DNA of 64,000 bases from Saccharospirillum sp039982735. GTDB lineage: Bacteria; Pseudomonadota; Gammaproteobacteria; Pseudomonadales; Natronospirillaceae. The notes under the pieces were generated by a model, which made no database searches, was not told the DNA's origin, and saw nothing but the letters and a program-made list of their open reading frames with translations. The position numbers were made by a program, and so were the translations under genes. The stretch is from positions 62,001 through 126,000 of the forward strand of contig NZ_JBDWXV010000017.1 of the NCBI RefSeq assembly GCF_039982735.1, written 5' to 3'. Numbering within the stretch: the stretch's first letter is position 1; the number at the start of each line of letters is the position of its first letter. Below are positions 33,433 through 41,009 of the stretch, piece by piece.

Positions 33433-34116
33433 ATGACATCAGCCAGTCACACTCCTGAACAGACTTTAATTACCACCATACATCTGCTTGAACGATACGG
33501 CGTCATTGACTTTAACGGCCACGCCAGTATTCGGCTGAGTGATGGTCGCATCCTGATCAACAGCGCCGACTCCCTTCGCTGTGCATTGACTCCGGCCGAC
33601 CTGGTCACCGTGAATGCGGACGGCAGTGTGGATGAAGACCAGTTACGTCCCCCGAATGAACTGGCCCTGCACCTGGCGGTCTATCGTGCGCGCCCCGATG
33701 TAAAAGCGGTCGTCCATGGTCACCCGGAATGGTCAACCCTGTTAACCAGTGCCAGTGAACCCTATAAAGTCGTCTTCCCGCAAGGTGCCGTGCCGGGAAA
33801 TGTGCCCGTCTTCGACAGCCCCCGCTCAATCAGCAACACTGAAACGGCCACCGCCGTGGCTGAATTGCTGGGTAACGGCAAAGCCGCGTTAATGAAAGCC
33901 CACGGCTGCGTAACGGTCGCAGAAGACTTGTTGGAAGCAGCCGTGCTGGCCATCTATCTTGAAATGAATGCCGAACGACAAGTCCGTTGTGCACCACTCG
34001 GTGGCGCCTATGAATTTTCTGATGCAGAAATAGAAGGCAGTCGCAAAGGGTTGTCAAAGCGCGCACTCTATGAAAAGTGCTGGGGCTTTTTCAAAGCCAA
34101 ATACAACCTTCAGTAA
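33433..34116 (+). CDS. Class II aldolase/adducin family protein
   Basis: The 227-aa protein matches the class II aldolase fold: FNGHASIRLSDGRILIN near residues 28-44, the zinc His pair in VVHGHPEWS, and KAHGCVTVAEDLLEAA. Family members include fuculose-1-phosphate aldolase, ribulose-phosphate epimerases and decarboxylases acting on hydroxylated acids. The start ATG at 33433 follows GGAGG; the upstream extension is rejected as a shadow of the preceding gene. Role in the operon could be aldol cleavage or decarboxylation of an oxygenation product. Confidence 0.82.
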   Translation: MTSASHTPEQTLITTIHLLERYGVIDFNGHASIRLSDGRILINSADSLRCALTPADLVTVNADGSVDEDQLRPPNELALHLAVYRARPDVKAVVHGHPEWSTLLTSASEPYKVVFPQGAVPGNVPVFDSPRSISNTETATAVAELLGNGKAALMKAHGCVTVAEDLLEAAVLAIYLEMNAERQVRCAPLGGAYEFSDAEIEGSRKGLSKRALYEKCWGFFKAKYNLQ

Positions 34117-34155
34117 CGCACACTGTGTTACTGATCCCATTAAAGGAGTCCTGCC

Positions 34156-34590
34156 ATGTGCGGTGATTTTGAACACGACGATCCATTGGACGACCAGCTC
34201 TTTGAGCGACTGCTGGAAACCACCAGCCAACTGGGTATCACCCCCGAGCACAGTCTCGAACAGGGCAACCAACAGCCCATGGATCCGCGCGCCAGAGCAG
34301 CCTATATGGACACACTGTTCAATGCGGCCCTGACACGCAGCCTGACCGATGCTGTACACATTCCCGCCGGTGAACGCATGGACGGCGTGTTCAGCCAGGC
34401 CGTGGTCTTCGCACGACTGGCGGGTTTTCTGGCCGGTCAGATTCCGGCAGATGCCAACCCCATGAAAGCGATGATGGAGGCCTTGCTCGAAGGTATGAAT
34501 CAGGCCGAGGCGATGGTTACTGAAATAGAAGCTCATGGTCACCACCATCACCATGGGCATCACCACCATCACGGGCACCACCACGACTAA
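34156..34590 (+). CDS. Unknown protein with a poly-histidine C-terminal tail
   Basis: This 144-aa helical, acidic protein ends in a tail of about 18 residues that is almost only His and Gly (HGHHHHHGHHHHHGHHHD). The tail-coding DNA (about 34535-34587) is a tandem of CACCACCATCAC-like units. The body (residues 1-120) has two helical blocks, including RAAYMDTLFNAALTRSLTDAV and AFLAGQIPADANPMKAMMEALLEGMNQAEAMV-like sequence, and no known motif. The tail suggests Ni, Co or Zn storage or delivery, as in HypB or UreE tails. It is followed by two half-permeases, which may move the same metal. Function inferred only. Confidence 0.65.
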   Translation: MCGDFEHDDPLDDQLFERLLETTSQLGITPEHSLEQGNQQPMDPRARAAYMDTLFNAALTRSLTDAVHIPAGERMDGVFSQAVVFARLAGFLAGQIPADANPMKAMMEALLEGMNQAEAMVTEIEAHGHHHHHGHHHHHGHHHD

Positions 34591-34605
34591 CTTGGGAACC
34601 GGGCC

Positions 34606-35238
34606 ATGCGCATACTGAACCAGGAGCAGCGGCGATGGTTTAAAGCTCTGCTAGCGGAAGGCATTGGTGTGAGCTTCTGGGCCTTTGCCGGCATTGCCGG
34701 CATTACTGGTGGGTTGGTCTATTATTTTCAGGGGCCTGACAGTTTCTATTCGACTGGTTACGACAGCCTCGCCAGTGCCCTCGGCATGATGCCCAGAGTA
34801 TTGGCCGCGCTGACCATGGCCGGGATGATCTGGGTGCTGTTACCGCGTGAAGCGCTGTCTCGTTTTGTCGGTCGCAGCACCGGCCTGGTCGGGCTCGTCT
34901 TTGCCACCATTGCCGGCGTGATAACCCTGGGCGGGCCTTCGTCGGCCTTTCCGTTGCTGGCTGTGCTTGCGGCGGCCGGGGCTGACCGGGGCATTCTAAT
35001 TGCCTTTATCACCAGCTGGGCAACCCTGGGGCTACAGCGCACCATCATGTGGGATCTGCCATTGATGGGCCCCGAATTCACGATGGTACGTATACTTGCG
35101 AGCCTACCCTTGCCCATCATCGCTGGCCTCATCGCACGCCGTATACCCATCGAGCTGACGCTCAAGACAGACCCCGACAAAGCCAGTCGGCTCCCACCGG
35201 ATGAGGATGACCTGGATCATCTGGAGGAGCGACCATGA
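34606..35238 (+). CDS. Half-size membrane permease, first of a pair
   Basis: The 210-aa protein has about five membrane segments and a hydrophilic, acidic C-terminal tail (DPDKASRLPPDEDDLDHLEERP). The block GGPSSAFPLLAVLAAAGADRGILIAFITSWATLGLQRTIMWDLPL (about residues 105-150) resembles the conserved core of YraQ/DUF318-type permeases. The downstream gene overlaps it by four bases and carries a similar core, so the two probably form a heterodimer. The preceding gene has a His tail, hinting at metal transport. The family call is moderate. Confidence 0.65.
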   Translation: MRILNQEQRRWFKALLAEGIGVSFWAFAGIAGITGGLVYYFQGPDSFYSTGYDSLASALGMMPRVLAALTMAGMIWVLLPREALSRFVGRSTGLVGLVFATIAGVITLGGPSSAFPLLAVLAAAGADRGILIAFITSWATLGLQRTIMWDLPLMGPEFTMVRILASLPLPIIAGLIARRIPIELTLKTDPDKASRLPPDEDDLDHLEERP

Positions 35239-35741
35239 ACGTTGCCTTACTACTGCTCTACATCATACCAGTGGTGCTGATTGTCTATTCGATACAGCGG
35301 GCTGACGGAACGCTGCGAACCGGGCTGACTCGCGCGTTTGAACAATTCATTATTCTGGTGCCACGACTGCTGGTCGCCATGGTCGCCGCTGCTTTTATTG
35401 TCAGGCTAATCCCGGAGCAGATCATCAGCAACTATCTGAGCGACAACTCTCCCTGGATCGCCATTCTGGTAGGCACTCTGACCGGTTTGATCATTCCAGC
35501 AGCCCCCGTCGTGGTGTTTTCCATGGCCGCCTCCTTCGCCAATGCCGGGGCATCAACCGCCGGGCTCGTCGCCTTCATTACCGCCTGGACCATCTTTGCC
35601 TTGCATCGTGTTGTGATTTACGAAGTCCCCCTTCTTGGTGGTTCATTTGTGCGCTTGAGGCTGCTGGTCGCGTTTCCGCTACCTTTGCTCGCCGGTGCAC
35701 TTGTTGTTATTGCAAGTTCACTTCTCGAACGTCTTATTTGA
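35235..35741 (+). CDS. Half-size membrane permease, second of a pair
   Basis: This 168-aa protein has about five membrane segments. Its core TGLIIPAAPVVVFSMAASFANAGASTAGLVAFITAWTIFALHRVVIYEVPLLG (about residues 77-130) parallels the core of the preceding gene, including the AFITxW and xxxYEVPL/WDLPL elements. This indicates an ancient duplication. The start ATG overlaps the upstream stop (ATGA), with GGAGG nearby. Probably pairs with the 34606 product. Substrate unknown. Confidence 0.65.
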   Translation: MNVALLLLYIIPVVLIVYSIQRADGTLRTGLTRAFEQFIILVPRLLVAMVAAAFIVRLIPEQIISNYLSDNSPWIAILVGTLTGLIIPAAPVVVFSMAASFANAGASTAGLVAFITAWTIFALHRVVIYEVPLLGGSFVRLRLLVAFPLPLLAGALVVIASSLLERLI

Positions 35742-35754
35742 CAGGAGACCTCTC

Positions 35755-36615
35755 ATGAACGTCAGTTTAATCGGCCTGGGTGATATGGGCCACGACATAG
35801 CCCGTCACGTTGTGGCCGGCGGCTTTACCGTCACCGGGTTTGATGTTGACCCTGAACGCAGAAATGCTGCCGCTGCGTTGGGCGTTGATGTACAGAATAC
35901 ACTGGCCGGTGCCGTCACCCATGCAAAGGTGCACATTGTTATGGTGGCTACCGATGAACAGTCTGAGCAGGTTACCCGCGAGATTCTGGAAAAAGGTGTC
36001 GCCGGCAGTGTCATCGTCATAACCGCTACCAATGGACCAAAAACCATGCAAACACTGGCGAAAGCCTGCCGTGAGCGTGGCTTTGGGTTTGTTGATGCTC
36101 CCGTATGTTTCGGCCGCGTCGGTGCTAGGGAAGGCACTCTGGCAAGCCTCTGCGGCGGCAGCGATGCCGATATTGAGACCGTCCGTCCGGTACTCGATTG
36201 CTACAGCAGGGCCGTGCATCACATCGGTCCGGTCGGTGCTGGCCAGATAGGTAAAGCCTGTAACAACATGATGCACTGGGCCCATTGCGTCGCCAACTAC
36301 GAGGTACTGTTACTGGCAAAACGCTACGGCATCAATGCACAACGCATGCGTGAAGTCTTACTGGAATGCCCTGCCGAGAATGGCACTCTGCGCCGCTGGG
36401 ATTCAACCCGTTTTACCTGGCACGAAAAAGACATGGACCTGGCTCTCGACATGGCCCAGGCCGGTGACATACCGATGCCCCTGTTTGGTCAGGTCGACCA
36501 ACTCGTCAAGCGACTCGACAAAGACATGGTGAAAGAGCTGTTGCACGGGCCGGAAGCCGACTACCTAGGCTGGCACTTAACGGCATTACCACCTGAAAAA
36601 GGAGGCTTGAATTAA
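35755..36615 (+). CDS. 3-hydroxyisobutyrate dehydrogenase family NAD(P)-dependent oxidoreductase
   Basis: The 286-aa protein has the Rossmann motif SLIGLGDMGHDIARHVV (residues 4-20) and the family catalytic Lys in GAGQIGKACNNMM (about 160-172). Also visible is the substrate-binding DAPVCFGRVGAREGTL block near 119-134, where classical members have DAPVSGG. It oxidises a beta-hydroxy acid or reduces the matching semialdehyde. The start at 35755 has ACAGGAGA upstream; the longer ORF is rejected. It lies in the Rieske operon between the permease pair and the isochorismatase-fold gene. Confidence 0.88.
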   Translation: MNVSLIGLGDMGHDIARHVVAGGFTVTGFDVDPERRNAAAALGVDVQNTLAGAVTHAKVHIVMVATDEQSEQVTREILEKGVAGSVIVITATNGPKTMQTLAKACRERGFGFVDAPVCFGRVGAREGTLASLCGGSDADIETVRPVLDCYSRAVHHIGPVGAGQIGKACNNMMHWAHCVANYEVLLLAKRYGINAQRMREVLLECPAENGTLRRWDSTRFTWHEKDMDLALDMAQAGDIPMPLFGQVDQLVKRLDKDMVKELLHGPEADYLGWHLTALPPEKGGLN

Positions 36616-36616
36616 C

Positions 36617-37255
36617 ATGACAATTCAACCCACGCCAGAACCTGCTATCAACCCGGCCCGAACGGCCTTGCTGCTCTTCGACTTACTCAATGGACATGTG
36701 AAGGATGCCGACCGCGCCATAAAACCAAGGTACATTCCCGTGGTAACCGCGGCCTCCGATTTGCTCGGCGCGGTACGTGAGAAAAACATAATGGTGGCCT
36801 ATGCTCAGGCCAACCACCGGGCGGACAATGCAACAACGGCCCACACCCTACGCGATACCAATAACCGGCTTTCCAGATTGGATTTAAACGCGCCACCGGA
36901 ACTCAAGCCTGTGGTTGCCGGTGGCTCATGGGAGGCTAACACCATTGATGAGCTGGCGCCCAACCGGGAAGACTACCTGATTCCAAAATACCGCTGGAGC
37001 GCCTTTTATCAAACCTACCTGGAACTGGCGCTTAGAACGCGGGGTATCGATACTCTGATTCTGGCCGGTGGCTCGACCGATGTCGGGATAGCGAGTACCG
37101 CCTATGCCGCGCGCGATCTGGATTTTAACCTGGTGGTTGCCAGCGACGCCTGCACCTCAAATGAAACCGACAACCACGACCAATTCATGCAGCGAATTTT
37201 TCCAAGAATGTCGCGTGTGCGTACCGTAAGCGAAATACTAGCGCTGCTCGCATGA
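36617..37255 (+). CDS. Isochorismatase-fold hydrolase with Gly at the usual cysteine position
   Basis: The 212-aa protein is an isochorismatase-superfamily member: Asp22 in LLLFDLLNGHV, Lys124 in YLIPKYRWSAF. The third catalytic position is Gly157 in GSTDVGIASTAYAARD, where amidohydrolases of the family have Cys. Gly there is seen in true isochorismatases (EntB, PhzD), which hydrolyse a vinyl ether, so amide hydrolysis (maleamate or nicotinamide type) is unlikely. No siderophore or phenazine genes are near. Strong Shine-Dalgarno (AGGAGG) overlapping the previous gene's end; last gene of the Rieske operon. Confidence 0.8.
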   Translation: MTIQPTPEPAINPARTALLLFDLLNGHVKDADRAIKPRYIPVVTAASDLLGAVREKNIMVAYAQANHRADNATTAHTLRDTNNRLSRLDLNAPPELKPVVAGGSWEANTIDELAPNREDYLIPKYRWSAFYQTYLELALRTRGIDTLILAGGSTDVGIASTAYAARDLDFNLVVASDACTSNETDNHDQFMQRIFPRMSRVRTVSEILALLA

Positions 37256-37447
37256 ACTGCTCGCGCTGACCGGCAACTGTGCCTCTTTCCAACTCGAACA
37301 GTTGTGCATGAGCCAAGGCCCCGTCGACCCACAACTGGATCTTCGGGGCCAAGTATCCGTCAGGTAACGAATTGGCAGTCAGAATACCTGACTGCACATA
37401 TTGCCTTGTAGCGGCCTGATCAATGAAACCGGCTGGAGTATGGCAAC
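37188..37447 (-). pseudogene. Possible remnant of a protein-coding gene
   Basis: One minus-strand frame reads openly with protein-like composition: TPAGFIDQAATRQYVQSG, then GYLAPKIQLWVDGALAHAQL, then FELERGTVAGQREQFMRAA. It has no good start codon or ribosome site. It is squeezed between the EutA-like stop and the isochorismatase-fold gene, which it overlaps. I cannot name the parent family. It may be a degraded gene or chance. Confidence 0.25.
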
Positions 37448-39109
37448 CTACGTCGACCGGTGGTGAATGCGCTCCGGTTTCGCCGAGCCTAGCGTGTCAT
37501 TGAATATCAGGGATTTGATCGTTACCGGCAAGGTGGCTGATGGCTGACGAACACGACCAATGTCAATGTAGTCGAATTCCGCCAGACGAATACCGTCTAT
37601 CACCAGAATCGGATTGGCGATACTCAGATCGTTACGTAATATTTGCCCCAAAGTCATGGCGACATCATCGTCCAACACCAGGTACAGCGCCTTACCCTGT
37701 CTAATTCGATCGGCCAATCCATCGGTGATACCCCGTGCAAAGGCCAGCAGTCGCTGATATCGGGGAGGCCCCTGCCAGGTTAGCGCCATCACCACGTCTT
37801 CGCCCAGTGTTTCAGACTCATAGGACTCCAGATGGCTAGCGATGCTGCGTGCTATGCCTGCTGAGTCCACCTCTTCACCCAGGGTGAGATCGGGTTTGAT
37901 AACCTGAAGATTGCGACGTGGCACAAGGTCCTCGGCATCCGTCAGGAAACAGGTATTACCCGATAATTGTGTGGTGTATTCAGAGGCCCCCAGTGCGGTC
38001 GCGCGAATACCCTGGCTGTCTTCGAGCAAATGCCATGGCAGTATTTTGCTATCCACCCGGTGGCGCAAAGCCTCTCCCAGGCGTCTACCCAGGTCGCCAA
38101 AATCCCGGTGCTCACGACCATAAAAGAACTCGGCAACACCTCCTGAAAAGACCACGCTATTTGCTGTTACCAGATCTTTTGATGCCAGTATGTCGGTCAG
38201 GTAAAAATCAACAACAGATTCCGAGTCACTGTTCAGCAATGCTTCAACCAGTGTGTCGGCCATGCCTTCGGCCACCTTATCCAACTGTTCATCCGTAACC
38301 CGATCGCCCACGTGCCAGTCAAAACCTGCTCGTAAAGCGTGGCTACGGCCCGCCGGGTCAAGGCGTTCCAGAACGCCCTTGTCCGAGACAGCGAGCAGCC
38401 GCCCGCCCACATGAACAGCACCGGTTGACAGCACCTTCCCATTGTCTATCAGACTCAGCTTGGTTGTGCCGCCGCCAATATCGATGTTCAATATTCTCTC
38501 GTTACGATCGAATGAGGCACGGGCCGCACCTGAACCAAAGGCCGCCAGGCGGGCTTCCATATGATGCCCAGCCGTTGCGCACACCAGGTCACCGCACTTC
38601 TCGGACAGTATGCGGGCAATCCGCGGCGCGTTTTCACGACGCAGCGCTTCTCCGGTTAAAATGACCACCCCGGTGTCAATATCTTCCGGCCTAACCTTGG
38701 CTTCGTGGTATGCCTGATCAACCAATGTACCCAGTGCCCGGTCATCAATCAGAGTGTCACTGCGATAGGGTGTTAAACTGACCGGAGATTCATAATAGGT
38801 CTCTCGGTTGATCACTATATAACGGCTCGATAACTCGGCAGCCTGGCGCTGCAATTGAACACGACTGAACAAAATCTGTGTACCAGCAGAGCCGATGTCA
38901 ATACCCACACTCCATAGAACGACGTTGTCTCTCTGCCAGAGCGGGTTGTCCTCCAGCGACACCTCTTCTTCGGGCAGGTGATGATCGTGATCATGGTCAT
39001 GCCACTGGTTTGGGCTTTTATGATGGGAATGGCCGTGGTGGGGATCACCGGAATGATCATGAGCCTGGTGTGTGTGATGATCAGAGGTATGGGAATGCTC
39101 GTCGTGCAT
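37448..39109 (-). CDS. EutA-like reactivating-factor ATPase with His-rich N-terminal extension
   Basis: The 553-aa protein matches the ethanolamine ammonia-lyase reactivase EutA family, an actin/Hsp70-like fold. Phosphate loops are seen in SVGIDIGSAGTQILFSR (about residues 67-83) and LNIDIGGGTTKLSLI. Also visible are TGEALRRENAPRIARILSEK and VVFSGGVAEFFYGRE. The first 44 residues contain 18 histidines and precede an acidic linker, an extension not found in ordinary EutA. No eutB, eutC or other ethanolamine gene is in the window. It is downstream of tctC (system 3). EutA normally swaps damaged cobalamin out of its enzyme, so a cofactor or metal reactivation role for another island enzyme is possible. 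Confidence 0.82.
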   Translation of the reverse strand: MHDEHSHTSDHHTHQAHDHSGDPHHGHSHHKSPNQWHDHDHDHHLPEEEVSLEDNPLWQRDNVVLWSVGIDIGSAGTQILFSRVQLQRQAAELSSRYIVINRETYYESPVSLTPYRSDTLIDDRALGTLVDQAYHEAKVRPEDIDTGVVILTGEALRRENAPRIARILSEKCGDLVCATAGHHMEARLAAFGSGAARASFDRNERILNIDIGGGTTKLSLIDNGKVLSTGAVHVGGRLLAVSDKGVLERLDPAGRSHALRAGFDWHVGDRVTDEQLDKVAEGMADTLVEALLNSDSESVVDFYLTDILASKDLVTANSVVFSGGVAEFFYGREHRDFGDLGRRLGEALRHRVDSKILPWHLLEDSQGIRATALGASEYTTQLSGNTCFLTDAEDLVPRRNLQVIKPDLTLGEEVDSAGIARSIASHLESYESETLGEDVVMALTWQGPPRYQRLLAFARGITDGLADRIRQGKALYLVLDDDVAMTLGQILRNDLSIANPILVIDGIRLAEFDYIDIGRVRQPSATLPVTIKSLIFNDTLGSAKPERIHHRST

Positions 39110-39180
39110 GGTTCTCTCCTGAGTGAACGAGACGAGATAGAGTCACTGCTTTAGAGGATAAATACTGACTGAAAGAAGTG

Positions 39181-39209
39181 ACGGAACGGCCCGAAAAATG
39201 CCGCTCCGT
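39181..39209 (-). terminator. Hairpin between tctC (system 3) and the EutA-like gene
   Basis: On the minus strand ACGGAGCGGC pairs with GCCGTTCCGT (one G-U), with a 9-base loop. No T-run. It may act as a partial terminator or 3' stabiliser. Confidence 0.35.
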
Positions 39210-39229
39210 ATGTTTTGGCCCTGCCAGTA

Positions 39230-40243
39230 TTACTCCTCGTTGAAGAGTTCCAATACTGCATCAGACGCGTTGAATATTTCACGGTACAATTCTTCTATTT
39301 CTGCAGGGTCAGTAAAGCCGACTTCATCACCTGAGCGGGACAGTTCGTCGATATAATCCGGATCTTCTGTTGTCAAACGAAACGCCTCGCGCAATACCGC
39401 TACGACTTCGGGTGGTGTGCCCGGTGCCGTAAAAAACGGGCGACCTGCAATCAATGGCACAGCAAGGACATTTGCCGCTGCCCGTGCGTCACCTTCCAAC
39501 ACAGTGCGCAAGTCCGGAATGTCCACCAGGTCGGGATGGTTACCGATTTTGGCAATGATGTTAAGGCCTTCGTCTTCAACCTGATCCTTTGCACCCGGGT
39601 ACGTGCTGCTGAATCCTTCAACTTCTCCTCGCAACGCAGCCAACAGTTGATCGCTGGTGCCCTCGTAACCGGTAATGAACTGAGCTGGGTAGCCTGCCTG
39701 TTCCAAGACCTGGATCATCTGGGTTGACCCGGCGCCAACGCCACTGGTTGAGAACAGTACTGTGCCGCTGGCATTTCTCAGGTCTTCCAGCGTTTTAATG
39801 GGCGAGTCGCCACGGGTCATCAATATGCGAGCTTCACTGATGGGGCTACCCAGCACCGGCATTTCAAGCGTCTTATACCGAATGCCAGGTCCACCAAGCC
39901 GCTCTGCCAGTGCAATCTCACGCGCAGCGATCAGCAATTCAGTTCCGTCACTATCGGCTTGATTGTAGAGGTAATTGGCCGCTACAACCCCGCCAGCACC
40001 CGGCCGATTCACTGGGATAACATTCGGGTTACCGGGCAAATACTTGCCAATGTGTCGGGCCATTAATCGGCCATGAGTGTCATACCCACCGCCAGGCGTA
40101 GACCGAATGCTAATATTTACGGTTTTACCCTCGAAGCTTACATCGCCACTCTCAGCCAGCGCCTGGCTGCCGAAACCGACTATTGATGCGATTGCCAGTG
40201 TGCCCAGCGTTTTCACCGCACCTTTTATCAGGTTATGGTTCAT
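39230..40243 (-). CDS. tctC: TctC-type substrate-binding protein (TTT system 3)
   Basis: This 337-aa protein starts MNHNLIKGAVKTLGTL at 40243, seven bases after GAGGAG; upstream in-frame starts are too close to or before this site. A signal peptide ends near ALA. The TctC ligand motif reads ISIRSTPGGGYDTHGRLMARHI. It follows tctA and tctB of system 3 with a 238-bp gap, unlike the other two systems where tctC comes first. Confidence 0.9.
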   Translation of the reverse strand: MNHNLIKGAVKTLGTLAIASIVGFGSQALAESGDVSFEGKTVNISIRSTPGGGYDTHGRLMARHIGKYLPGNPNVIPVNRPGAGGVVAANYLYNQADSDGTELLIAAREIALAERLGGPGIRYKTLEMPVLGSPISEARILMTRGDSPIKTLEDLRNASGTVLFSTSGVGAGSTQMIQVLEQAGYPAQFITGYEGTSDQLLAALRGEVEGFSSTYPGAKDQVEDEGLNIIAKIGNHPDLVDIPDLRTVLEGDARAAANVLAVPLIAGRPFFTAPGTPPEVVAVLREAFRLTTEDPDYIDELSRSGDEVGFTDPAEIEELYREIFNASDAVLELFNEE

Positions 40244-40481
40244 TGCCATTCTCCTCACTTTATTGTTGTCTGGCGTTCCTCCAGAGACAGAGGTTTCAAC
40301 CAGTATTGGAGGTCAACCCGAAACGCGGGCCAGCCCACTTCCGCAGCAGCCAAAGCCAAACCCCAACTTACTGCGAGAAATACCTGTTTGATCTTAACCC
40401 CGGGTTATGAACCGAATCTGAACTTAAAAATAACCTGAATTAAAACCAAACTTATCTTTTACATGGCGCCTCTGCCAGTTA

Positions 40482-41009
40482 CTAACCTCCCAGGAGGGCA
40501 AACAGATACCCCTCCGGGAAAGGCAGATAAAGCAGCTCATGAAACAAGCCCCAAACCGCCAGCCAAATACCCGCAGTCATCAATACCGTCAATCGCCAGC
40601 TTTCACCATGCCGACGCAGGTACAACCCCATCATTGCCGGAACAGTGATGTAAAAGCCCAGCAACCAAAGACAGGCAATCATCCCCCATAGCCAACCGAA
40701 CTGTTCTATAGCCGCCATACGGCCGTAGGATGTTTTTTCCTCATCAGTAACAGCAAAGTCCACGTTTCCACCAGGGCCTTCCTCCTCTGGCTCCGCAGGA
40801 GAATGACCGGATGCCACTAGCTGATTTTCGTTACGCTGAAGAATGAGCTCTCGTATCAGTTGAACGCCCACAATGACAATTCCAATCCAGCCAACCGCCA
40901 GCGTAAACAACCGGGCCTGTGCAGACATGCCACTGCCGCCGATCACGATATAGATAAACAGCAACAGCAACAGAACCGTTATCGTGGATCGTTTAAAGTA
41001 GCCAATCAT
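40482..41009 (-). CDS. tctB: TctB small permease subunit (TTT system 3)
   Basis: This 175-aa protein has four to five hydrophobic segments (about 8-25, 30-50, 95-118 and 138-165) and a Glu/Gly-rich loop (SGHSPAEPEEEGPGG). Its ATG overlaps the tctA stop by four bases, which with position identifies it as TctB. Confidence 0.85.
   Translation of the reverse strand: MIGYFKRSTITVLLLLLFIYIVIGGSGMSAQARLFTLAVGWIGIVIVGVQLIRELILQRNENQLVASGHSPAEPEEEGPGGNVDFAVTDEEKTSYGRMAAIEQFGWLWGMIACLWLLGFYITVPAMMGLYLRRHGESWRLTVLMTAGIWLAVWGLFHELLYLPFPEGYLFALLGG

Noticed and set aside
34531..34590. Tandem DNA repeat near 34535 as an independent repeat element
   Set aside because: It is simply the His/Gly tail codons of the 34156 gene.
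37448..39109. Assigning an ethanolamine utilisation operon
   Set aside because: Only an EutA-like protein is present; no EutB, EutC or microcompartment gene is in the window.
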